Assembly (NCBI GenBank): GCA_963732795.1
Contig: CAVTAV010000007.1
Coordinates: 186,001-250,000 of the forward strand
Source: CAVTAV01 sp963732795
GTDB lineage: Bacteria > Pseudomonadota > Alphaproteobacteria > CAVTAV01
Length of the DNA stretch: 64,000 bases
Direction: 5' to 3'
Shown here in pieces: positions 1-7,861 of the stretch. The number at the start of each line of letters is the position of its first letter. The first letter of the stretch is position 1. Under the pieces are notes generated by a model, which was not told the origin of the DNA, did no database searches, and saw only the letters and a list, made by a program, of their open reading frames with translations. Both the position numbers and the translations under genes were made by a program.

Positions 1-759
1 TCGGCCGATCTGACGGTCTCCGATGTCGGCCTACAGACCTTCATCGCCGGAATCGAGGGCATCGACGCGGATATCCATTTTTCGAGCCTCTTGCCGCTCG
101 CCACGCCGCCCAACCAGCGCGTGACCATCAAGTCGCTCAATCCCGGTATCGTCATGCCGAACGGCGAGTTCGCGTTCCAGATCAAGCCGGACGGCGACTA
201 TGTTCTGGAGCATATGGCCTGGCCCTGGGCGGGCGGCCGGATCTTCGCCGACAATGTGCATCTCAAGACCGGCGAGGGCCGCTATGTCCTGCCGCTTCAG
301 GTCGACAATGTCGATCTCGCCGCCTTGGTCAAGCTGATGGATTTGAAGGATCTGGAGATCGAATCCACGATCACCGGCACGCTTCCTCTGGTGATCGAGA
401 ACGGCGTGCCCTCCGTCCGCGGCGGCAGGCTGACCGACGACGGCAAGGGCGGCGTGATCCGCTATATGTCGCCGCAGGCGGCGAATCTGTTCGCGAGCGG
501 CGGCCCTTCGGCGAGCCTCGCGATCAAGGCCTTGAACGATTTCCAGTTCAAATCCGCCGCGATCACGGTCGATGGCGATCTCACCGGAGACCTTAATCTC
601 GGATTCCATATCAGCGGGTTCAATCCGAACCTCTATGACGGCTATCCGATCGAGTTCAATCTCAGCGTCAATGGCCAGCTCGGTCAGCTCGCCCGCGCGG
701 CCTCAGCCAGCATGAACATTCCCCGTCTCCTGCAACAAAAGCTAAAGGAAGGACAATGA
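1..759 (+). CDS. ydbH: YdbH-family envelope protein, C-terminal part
   Basis: The reading frame is open from base 1, so the gene starts outside the window; about 252 C-terminal residues are visible. It resembles the C-terminal region of YdbH/AsmA-like proteins (DctA-YdbH domain): beta-rich repeats, a VRGGRLTDDGKGGVIRY segment and a final 'YPIEFNLSVNGQLGQL' strand region. YdbH-type proteins are anchored in the inner membrane and span the periplasm to carry phospholipids to the outer membrane. The next two genes are ynbE and ydbL homologues, the same order as in Escherichia coli, which is the strongest support. The N-terminal anchor cannot be seen. Confidence 0.82.
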   Translation, partial: SADLTVSDVGLQTFIAGIEGIDADIHFSSLLPLATPPNQRVTIKSLNPGIVMPNGEFAFQIKPDGDYVLEHMAWPWAGGRIFADNVHLKTGEGRYVLPLQVDNVDLAALVKLMDLKDLEIESTITGTLPLVIENGVPSVRGGRLTDDGKGGVIRYMSPQAANLFASGGPSASLAIKALNDFQFKSAAITVDGDLTGDLNLGFHISGFNPNLYDGYPIEFNLSVNGQLGQLARAASASMNIPRLLQQKLKEGQ

Positions 760-847
760 ATTATCGGAACCGGCCGAAAATCGGGTATAAGTCCCCCCGA
801 ACGGCCCAAGGCCGTCAGACCGCCATCTGGTAAGGACATGAAACGCC

Positions 848-1036
848 ATGCGGTACCACATTCCGGCAATCGCCATCCTCATTACGGCTCTCGGGGGCTG
901 CTCGCCCACGGTCAAGGTGCAGGCGCCCGACAAGCCGATCGTGATCAATCTCAACGTCAACATAAAGCAAGAGGTGCGGATCAAGATCGAGCGCGAAGTC
1001 GAAGACGCCATCAAAGACAACCCGGATATCTTCTAG
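848..1036 (+). CDS. ynbE: YnbE-family outer-membrane lipoprotein
   Basis: A 62-residue protein with a lipoprotein signal: hydrophobic start, then lipobox L-G-G-C with the acylated Cys at residue 18. The mature part has the short 'PIVINLNVNIKQEVRIKIE' stretch typical of YnbE. In E. coli YnbE is the outer-membrane partner that pairs with the YdbH C-terminus to complete an intermembrane lipid bridge. It lies 88 bp after ydbH and 18 bp before ydbL. The same stretch reads open in other frames, but only this one gives the lipobox and family pattern. Confidence 0.85.
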   Translation: MRYHIPAIAILITALGGCSPTVKVQAPDKPIVINLNVNIKQEVRIKIEREVEDAIKDNPDIF

Positions 1037-1054
1037 GAGCGGAGGTAGCACGCC

Positions 1055-1405
1055 ATGTTTAAGCTCACGCGCATCATTCCGGCGCTCGCCGCGGCTCTCA
1101 TCGCCTGCGTCGTCTCGGTCAGCGCCTATGCCATCACCTACCAGCAAGCGAAATCGCAGGGCTTGGTCGGCGAGTTGCCGAATGGCTATATCGCGGCCGT
1201 CGCCCCAAGCCCGAGCCCCGAAATCCAGCAGCTCGTCAAAGACGTGAACCTGAAGCGCCGCGAGGTCTACCGCGACAAGGCCACGGCCAACGGCTGGAGC
1301 CTCGATCAGGTCGAGGCCGTTGCCGGCAAGACCCAGGTCGAGAGCGCCAAGTCGGGCGAGTACGTCAAGACCAGTGTGAACGGGCCTTGGACGAAGGTGC
1401 CGTGA
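1055..1405 (+). CDS. ydbL: YdbL-family (DUF1318) periplasmic protein
   Basis: A 116-residue exported protein with a Sec signal peptide ending near SAYA at about residue 27. The mature part carries DUF1318 features: 'AKSQGLVGELPNGYIA' and a C-terminal 'NGPWTKVP'. YdbL is the third member of the ydbH-ynbE-ydbL set and is thought to chaperone the YdbH-YnbE interaction in the periplasm. A GGAGG Shine-Dalgarno lies about 12 bases before the ATG. It is the last gene of the operon; a palindromic repeat follows. Confidence 0.87.
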   Translation: MFKLTRIIPALAAALIACVVSVSAYAITYQQAKSQGLVGELPNGYIAAVAPSPSPEIQQLVKDVNLKRREVYRDKATANGWSLDQVEAVAGKTQVESAKSGEYVKTSVNGPWTKVP

Positions 1406-1419
1406 CCGGCTGATGAACC

Positions 1420-1492
1420 GTCATTGCGAACCCGCAGGGTGAAGCAATCCAGGCTTCCTGGATCGGCGCGACCCTGCGGGCCTCGCAATGAC
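1420..1492. repeat. Dispersed palindromic repeat, copy 1
   Basis: Imperfect palindrome starting GTCATTGCGA and ending TCGCAATGAC, with an inner GCAATCCAG/CTGGATC hairpin and a CCGCAGGGT/ACCCTGCGG arm pair. Related copies lie at 9592, 20888, 41966 and 51525. This one sits between the convergent ydbL and sortase genes. Confidence 0.85.
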
Positions 1493-1506
1493 GTCTCTTA
1501 TTGTTA

Positions 1507-2097
1507 TCAAATCCCGCCGACTTCGGTCGCCATCACGACATAGCGTTTCTCGCCGCCCGGCCGGACCGCATCGAGTGGCCAGCAGGTGACGAGGGCGAGC
1601 TCGTGCTGATCCTCGTCGGGGTAGAGGCCCGAGGCATGGGCCATCACCACCTTGCCGTCGCTCACTTCGTAGACATGGCGGCGGCCGTCGGGCCCTGTGA
1701 CGATGATCTTGTCGCCCGGCTCGACATCGCCGAGCCATTTGAAATGGGTATCGCGGTGGCCGGCGATGACGGTGGTGCCTTCCTCGCCCGGCTTGGCGGT
1801 GCCGGCGACATGGGCCGGCCCGAAGGCCAGCGCTTCGCCGCCGGCATCGGCCAGCACGATTTCCTTCACATGAAGCCGCGGCACCTCGATCCGGGCTACC
1901 GGCCAGGTGTCGGCCCAGGGCCACGCCTTGACGTGGCGCTCACCCGCGAGGGTGCGTTGCCAGGCATGGTCCAGGAGGTCCTGGGCGAGCCAGGCCTTGG
2001 CGTGGATATATCCGGCTGCGCCGACCTGCCAGAACCCGATTCCGAGCAGGAGAAGCGCCGTCAGGCCGAGATCGAACCTCGTGATCGAGCGTTTCAT
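1507..2097 (-). CDS. Class GN sortase
   Basis: A 196-residue sortase with one N-terminal membrane segment (about residues 9-29). The catalytic set is visible: His114 in AGHRDTHF, Cys172 in LVTCWPL, and Arg185 in the last strand. LVTCWP and the small size mark the proteobacterial GN class (TIGR03784). Such sortases process one dedicated substrate encoded next door; here the VIT/vWA protein ends 2 bases before this ATG, so they form a transcriptional pair. The regulator, kinase and OmpA-like genes that accompany some dedicated sortase systems are not in view. Confidence 0.9.
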   Translation of the reverse strand: MKRSITRFDLGLTALLLLGIGFWQVGAAGYIHAKAWLAQDLLDHAWQRTLAGERHVKAWPWADTWPVARIEVPRLHVKEIVLADAGGEALAFGPAHVAGTAKPGEEGTTVIAGHRDTHFKWLGDVEPGDKIIVTGPDGRRHVYEVSDGKVVMAHASGLYPDEDQHELALVTCWPLDAVRPGGEKRYVVMATEVGGI

Positions 2098-2099
2098 GG

Positions 2100-4380
2100 T
2101 CAGACCCTCCGCAAGCCGTGGCGATGGAGCCGGGGCCAGACAAGCCAGCCGATCCCGCTCAACGCCCCGAAGAAGATCAGGAACAGGCCGGTGAGCAGCA
2201 TTTCCTCGGCCGGCGTTGCGGTTTGGGGCAGGGCGATTTGCTGGCTCACCGGCGCCGGAGCGACGCTGGCGGCCGCGAGCTGAGCGACCTGCATCTTGGC
2301 GGTGTCGGCGGCGTCCGTCTTGAGGATGCGCGGGCCGCCGAAGCTGCCGCCACTACCGCCGTTCGGTGGGGTTCCAATGGGCTGAGGCTCTTCCCCGCCG
2401 AACAGCTTGTTCCATTCCCAACCGGCGGGCAGGAGCGTCGGGATGTCGGTCGAGGTGAGATTCCGCATTCGTCGGCCGGGCGGGCTGCACGTCGACGGCG
2501 ACGAGGCTGGTGTATTTCGAGACCAGGCCGTAATCGAGCGCGGTCTTGGTGATCGCCTGCTTGGTCTTGTCGCGGTCCGCGCCGCGGATTTCGGACTCTT
2601 CGAGCTGAGCGATCTTGTCGCGCGCCCAGAGCCCGGCGACGCCTTTCGCATCCCGGGCGTTGGAGAGGTCGAGGGTGGTCTGCCAGGGCGTGATGCCGAG
2701 CGTCCCCGAGATCGTGACCGTGCCCTTGGCGTCGTCGAGCCTCGCCGCAATCTCGACCGGCTCGCCGAAATAGAGGTCCGGCACCGGATCGGGCATCGCC
2801 TCAGGCTTCGCGCCTTGCGGCCAGGCGACCTTGATATCGGTCAGCGCCGGATGGGCGATCTTGCCGAGAAGCTCGGCCATGCGGTCGAGCACGTCCTTGG
2901 AGCTGCCGATATAGGTGTAGGTGCCGCGGCCCATCCGCGCGGCGCGGCGCATGAAGTAGGAATTCGGCGCCGAGCCGATGCCGATGGTGAAAAGCCGCGT
3001 GTCGCCGAGATTGTCCGCGATCAGCCGGAACAGCTCCGCCTCATTGCCGACATCGCCGTCGGTCAGGAACACGACCTGACGGAGGCGAGCCCGGTCCTCG
3101 TCGGCGTACTGCTCCAGCGCGCGGTCGAGGGCGGGCTTCATCTCCGTGCCGCCGTTCGCCTGGAGGCCGTCGATGAACGCCCGCGCATTGGCGAGGCTTT
3201 CGTCATTCGCCAGCCGCGGCGCTGAGAATAGCGAGGCCGTGCCGGTGTTGAAGGCGATGATATTGAAGCTGTCGCGCGGCTTCAAGGTATCCAGCGCGTA
3301 GAGCAACCCAGCCTTCGCCTCGCGGATCGATTCGCCGGCCATGGAGCCCGAGATATCGATCACGAAGATGAACTCGCGCGGATCGGTGTTCGCCGGCAGG
3401 TCGGTCGGCGGCGTCACGCCGAGCACGACATAGTCGTCGCCCTTCCAGCGTTCGTGGAACAGGGCCGCGCTCGGCGCGTCGCCCTTCTTCGGCGTCCAGT
3501 CGAGCTCGAAGTCGCGATTGGCCGGCGCCGTGCCGTCTTTGAGGCTGACGGTCGCGGCATCGTCGCCGTCATGGGCGATGGCGATGTCCTGGGTATGGCT
3601 CGCGATGTCGCCGATCGGGAAACCCGCGGCGAGATGGACCGCCAGGCTCACCGGATTGGTGATCTCGGATTTCGGCGCAGCGACCGGCGGGATGATGCGC
3701 GCCGCGTCGGGCACCGGGTCCTGAGGCACGAAGCCGTTGTCGCTCGCGACCTTGGCGGGGGCCGGGATGTAGCGCGGCCCCACGACCATCGGGAAGCGCA
3801 AACTGTACACGCCCTTCGACAGATGCACCGTCTGCTGATACTCGATCTGCACGACGATCGCCTCGCCCGGCCCGACATTCGCGACCGAGGTGGTGAACAT
3901 GTTGGGCCGTTCCTGCTCGACGAGGCCGGCCTTCTTGCCGCTCGCCTTGGCCTTCTCGTAAATCTTCTTGGCTTCCTCGCGCTCCTTGATCTTGCCCTCG
4001 ATGAACTTGTTTCCGACTTTGAGGCGCAAGCGGTCCACCGCCGCCGTCTCGGGCAGCGGGAAGACATAGATGCCCTCGACCCATTGGTCGCTGACATTGC
4101 GGAAGCGCTGGGTCACGGTGGCGCGGGCGATCGTGCCGGCGACCTTGATATCGACGTCGGTCGCGATCAACGGGGCCGGGACATAGAGCCCGTCGGTCTT
4201 GCTCTTGAACAGGATGCTGCCCGTGCCCATCTCGCCCGGCTTTACCAGGCCCGCCGTACTTATGCCGGAGGTGGTCTCCGCGCGGGCATTCATGGCAAGG
4301 GCGGTTACCGCGACCAGGATGTTGACGGCGGCGACGACCACGGCGATCAGTCGCGCTTCGCGGCGATGGACGGACAACAT
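2100..4380 (-). CDS. Sortase-target VIT/vWA protein (one frameshift)
   Basis: About 760 residues: signal peptide (after MLSVHRRE), VIT domain (about 40-200), von Willebrand A domain with a MIDAS-type DISGSMAGES (about 310-500), then a C-terminal sorting signal LPQTATPAE, a membrane helix and a basic tail HRHGLRRV. This is the partner protein of GN sortases (TIGR03788). A one-base shift near 2463 (one G too many in the coding strand) moves the sorting signal to another frame; removing it reads NA-NLTSTDIP smoothly. The ATG at 4380 follows GAGGAG at good spacing; a TTG at 4425 is less likely. Probably a surface or envelope protein cleaved by the sortase. Confidence 0.87.
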
Positions 4381-4528
4381 GTTTGACTTCTCCTCTCTTT
4401 GGCTCCCCAAAGTTGAGAAAATCAAGTCAATATGGCCGCGTTACGGAGGGTTTAGGGCGATATCGGGATCAATTCGCGCAGAATTGTGGCGCGGTTAACG
4501 TCTGCGCGCCATTCGCGCCGCCAATCGA

Positions 4529-4556
4529 CGTCATTCCCGCCTTCGCGGGGGTGACG
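4529..4556. repeat. Short perfect-type hairpin repeat (CATTCCCGC family)
   Basis: CGTCATTCCCGC and GCGGGGGTGACG flank a CTTC loop. It is a different family from the 75-bp palindromes but also sits at a gene end, 18 bases beyond the glnK stop. It may act as an RNA 3' hairpin. Confidence 0.6.
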
Positions 4557-4573
4557 ATTGCTGTGCGTTGAGA

Positions 4574-4912
4574 CTAAAGCGCTTCGCCGCCGGTTTCGCC
4601 GGTGCGGATGCGGATCGCCTGGTCGAGCTCCAGGACGAAGATCTTGCCGTCGCCAATCTCGCCGGTCTTGGCGGCGCTCTCGATCACCTCGACGACCCGC
4701 TCGGCCAGATTGTCCGGCACGGCGACCTCGATGCGGAGCTTGGGCACGAAGGTGATCGCGTATTCCGCGCCCCGGTAGATCTCGGTATGGCCCTTCTGAC
4801 GGCCAAAGCCGCTGACCTCGGTGACCGTCAATCCCTGGACACCCGCCGAGCTCAGTGCCTCCCGCACCTCGTCGAGCTTGAACGGCTTAATGATCGCGAC
4901 GATGTATTTCAT
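4574..4912 (-). CDS. glnK: PII signal transduction protein (GlnK/GlnB)
   Basis: A 112-residue PII protein of normal length. It starts MKYIVAIIKPFKLDEV and has the T-loop with Tyr51 (YRGAEY, the uridylylation site) and the C-terminal ATP/2-oxoglutarate region GDGKIFV. PII senses 2-oxoglutarate, ATP and ADP and, as GlnK, binds and closes AmtB. It follows amtB by about 113 bases on the same strand, reversing the common glnK-amtB order. I assign GlnK by this pairing; GlnB cannot be excluded from sequence alone. Confidence 0.93.
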   Translation of the reverse strand: MKYIVAIIKPFKLDEVREALSSAGVQGLTVTEVSGFGRQKGHTEIYRGAEYAITFVPKLRIEVAVPDNLAERVVEVIESAAKTGEIGDGKIFVLELDQAIRIRTGETGGEAL

Positions 4913-5025
4913 GATTTGTTTCCTCGTTGCACGCCACCAGCCGACGCGCTGTCGACGCCAGCATATCGCGGGCGACCGCGTATCTCAACGCGAGTCCGAT
5001 CCGATGATCTCCATCCCGGCAAGCC

Positions 5026-6351
5026 CTAGAGATTGTAGCCGCGTTCGCCATGGCTCGTGAGATCGAGACCCTGCCGCTCCTCCTCCGGCGTAACCCTGAG
5101 CCCGACCACGGCCTTGATGATCGCAAGGAGGACCACTGTCCCTACGCCCGACCACGCCCCGACCACCACGACGGCGAGGGCCTGAACCCCGAGCTGGTGG
5201 AGGATCGTGACGCCGTCCGCGAGGCCGATCCCGCTGAAGATTCCGAGCCCGCCAGCCGACAGCACGCCGCAGAGGATGGTCCCCATCATGCCGCCGATAC
5301 CATGGACTGCGAAGACATCCAGGGTATCGTCGATATGGAGCCGGTTCTTGACCAGCATCACCATGTAGAAGCAGACGAGGCCCGCGAGGAAGCCGAAGAC
5401 GAGAGCGCCCGCCGGGCCGACAAAGCCGGAGGCGGGCGTGATGGTGGCGAGGCCGGCGATCATGCCGGTGACGGTGCCGATCAAGCTGGGCTTGCCGAAT
5501 TTGAGCCACTCCGCCGTCATCCAGGTCAGCGCGGCCGTGGCGGCGGCAAGATGAGTGACGGTCATGGCCATGCCGGCGCTCGAGCCCGCCGTAAGCGCGC
5601 TGCCCGCATTGAAGCCGAACCAGCCGACCCAAAGCATCGCCGCGCCCATCATGGTGAGGCCCGGATTGTGGGGCGGCCTCACGTCATGGGGAAATCCGTC
5701 GCGCGCGCCGAGCATCAAGGCCGCGATTAACGCCGAGATGCCGCAGGTCGTATGCACGACGAGGCCGCCTGCGAAATCCCGCGCGCCCATCTCGGCGAGC
5801 CAGCCGCCGTCGCCCCAGACCCAATGGGCCACGGGGGCATAGACGATCAGCAGCCATAAGCCGCTGAACCACATCACGGCCGAGAACCGGATCCGCTCGG
5901 GATAGGCGCCGATGATGAGCGCCGGCGTGATGATCGCGAAGGTCATCTGGAACATGAAGAATACGGTTTCGGGGATATCGCCATGCATTGCGTCCCAGCC
6001 GACCCCGGCCATCAGGGTCTTGCCGAACCCGCCAAACCAGGCATTCGCCGCGCCGCCATCGCCGAAAGCGATGCTGTAGCCGACCACCATCCACAACACC
6101 GAGACCAGGCAGGCAATGGCCGAGCAATGCATCAGGACCGACAGCACGTTCCGTTGGCGCACCAGCCCGCCATAGAAAAGCGCGAGCCCGGGCAGGGTCA
6201 TGAACAGCACGAGCGCCGTGGCGGTCAGCATCCAGGCGGTGTTGCCGGTGTCCACCGTGCCGGCGCTTTGGGCCAGGGCATCGGCCGGCGCGAGCGCCAC
6301 AGCGGCGGCAAAGACCGCCGAAATCACGGAGAAAAGGCGTGAAAGTGTCAT
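5026..6351 (-). CDS. amtB: Ammonium transporter AmtB
   Basis: A 441-residue Amt family channel with a cleavable N-terminal signal (ends near ADALAQS) and eleven expected membrane helices. Family landmarks are present: DTGNTAWML, ALFYGGLVR, the twin pore histidines as VVHTTCG and FAVHGIGG, and the C-terminal tail contacted by PII. The chosen ATG at 6351 has a GGGGG Shine-Dalgarno about 6 bases upstream; the frame stays open to 6744 but that extension is not Amt-like. Transport of ammonium into the cytoplasm is gated by the neighbouring GlnK. Confidence 0.94.
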   Translation of the reverse strand: MTLSRLFSVISAVFAAAVALAPADALAQSAGTVDTGNTAWMLTATALVLFMTLPGLALFYGGLVRQRNVLSVLMHCSAIACLVSVLWMVVGYSIAFGDGGAANAWFGGFGKTLMAGVGWDAMHGDIPETVFFMFQMTFAIITPALIIGAYPERIRFSAVMWFSGLWLLIVYAPVAHWVWGDGGWLAEMGARDFAGGLVVHTTCGISALIAALMLGARDGFPHDVRPPHNPGLTMMGAAMLWVGWFGFNAGSALTAGSSAGMAMTVTHLAAATAALTWMTAEWLKFGKPSLIGTVTGMIAGLATITPASGFVGPAGALVFGFLAGLVCFYMVMLVKNRLHIDDTLDVFAVHGIGGMMGTILCGVLSAGGLGIFSGIGLADGVTILHQLGVQALAVVVVGAWSGVGTVVLLAIIKAVVGLRVTPEEERQGLDLTSHGERGYNL

Positions 6352-6742
6352 GAATATCCCCCGAAATATCGAAACTACGAGCACTTCGCCGACTTCGACC
6401 CGTTTTTTCACGCCTTTTGAGCGCAAACCGCGCCTCACGCCACGCTCATCCCGAGAACGGCGCGACGCCGCGATCAGCCGGTAGTCGTACCCCTTGTCAA
6501 AGGCTGCCGGGCCGTGGTTGGCAGGATGGTCGGACCCGAACCGCTTCGAACGAGGAAACTTAGCACAGATTTTCGGCGCTGCACAAATATTGAGCATAGC
6601 CCCGGGATCCGCGATCCTTATCGCTTTCTTAACTCTGACGCGGCTAACTAAAGCGTTTCCGGCGGCTTCTTGGGGCGCCGGGATTTTGTATTGCCGGGGG
6701 CCTGCATTTTCGGGGGCCGCCGCGAGGCGGGTTGTAAGGAGC
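6352..6742. other. 391-bp divergent intergenic region
   Basis: No gene is supported here. It separates the divergent amtB and DUF2336 genes and should hold both promoters. I looked for a sigma-54 (TGGCAC-N5-TTGC) element for amtB on the minus strand and found none convincing. An AAGGA ribosome site for the DUF2336 gene lies at its right end. Confidence 0.5.
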
Positions 6743-7861
6743 ATGGCGGAACAGTCTCGGTCGCAAGTGGCGGAGCTCGTCGATCTGGCCCGTCAGAAGA
6801 CCGCCGAAAGCCGGCGGCTTCTGCTCGACAACATGTCGGACATGTTCATCGCCAACGAGAACCGGCTCAATGACCACGAACGCGCCCTCATGGGCGACAT
6901 CCTGGTCAAGCTGATCGGCTCGATCGAAACGGCGGTGCGCCGCCAGCTGTCCGAGCGCCTGTCCGACGTCGATTCGACGCCGCCCGAGGTCATCCGCCTG
7001 CTCGCCAACGACATGATCGAGATCGCGCGACCCGTGCTCGAGAAAAGCAAGGTCCTGCACAACGAGGATCTCATCGAGATCATCCGCCACCGCACCGACG
7101 AGCACCGCCTGTCGATCGCGCTCCGAGAAGGCATCGAGGAAGAGGTCAGCGACGAGCTGGTGCAATATGGCGACCAGGACGTCATCGAGGCGCTCTTGAA
7201 GAACCCGGATGCCGAGATTTCGCGCCGCGCCATGGAGTATCTGGTCGCGGAATCGCGCCGGGTCGACCGTTTCCAGGAGCCGCTGGTGAACCGCGCGGAT
7301 CTGCCGGTCGATCTCGCCTATCGGATGTATTGGTGGGTTTCGGCCGCGCTCCGCCGCAAGATCGTCATGGATTTCGAGGTCGACGAGCTCGATATCGACG
7401 CCGTCATCGAGGACGCGACCAAGCGCGCCATCGCCGAGCACGAGCCGATGGATGGCAGCACCGCAAAGGCCTACAAGCTGGTCCATAAGATGTGGGAGCA
7501 GGGCGAGCTTTCCGTCCGGTTCCTGATCCAGGCGCTCCGCCAGCAGCGCACCCAGGTTTTCGTCGCCGGCCTCGCCGTGCTCGCCAACCTTACCGTTACC
7601 ATCGCCCGGCGCATCTTCTCGGACAAGGGCGGAGAAAGCCTGGCCATCGTCTGCAAGGCCATCGGCGTGACGCGCTCGGACTTCACTACCCTGTTCCTCC
7701 TCTTGCAGCAGGCCCGCGATCCCGGGCAGGGACAGGGAACCGGTGTTCTCAACGAGATCCTGAGCCTGTATGACTCGATCGAACGCAATAACGCGGTGGT
7801 CGCCCTGAGGCTCTGGCAGCGCGACGCCGATTACCAGATGGCGCTGGACGACGTTGGCTAG
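6743..7861 (+). CDS. DUF2336 domain protein
   Basis: 372 residues starting MAEQSRSQVAELVDLARQ, with an AAGGA ribosome site 5-6 bases ahead of the ATG. Almost all helical and acidic, with DUF2336 landmarks: NERALMG-type motif 'DHERALMGDILVKL', 'RLSVALREGIEEEV'-like and 'RRAMEYLVAESRRVDRFQ'. DUF2336 is essentially confined to Alphaproteobacteria; its function is unknown. The following histidine kinase starts inside its last codons, so the pair is translationally coupled, hinting at a role in signalling. A paralogue lies at 12302-13456. Confidence 0.88.
   Translation: MAEQSRSQVAELVDLARQKTAESRRLLLDNMSDMFIANENRLNDHERALMGDILVKLIGSIETAVRRQLSERLSDVDSTPPEVIRLLANDMIEIARPVLEKSKVLHNEDLIEIIRHRTDEHRLSIALREGIEEEVSDELVQYGDQDVIEALLKNPDAEISRRAMEYLVAESRRVDRFQEPLVNRADLPVDLAYRMYWWVSAALRRKIVMDFEVDELDIDAVIEDATKRAIAEHEPMDGSTAKAYKLVHKMWEQGELSVRFLIQALRQQRTQVFVAGLAVLANLTVTIARRIFSDKGGESLAIVCKAIGVTRSDFTTLFLLLQQARDPGQGQGTGVLNEILSLYDSIERNNAVVALRLWQRDADYQMALDDVG

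Noticed and set aside
6352..6742. Sigma-54 promoter for amtB
   Set aside because: No GG/GC pair with correct 10-base spacing was found on the minus strand.
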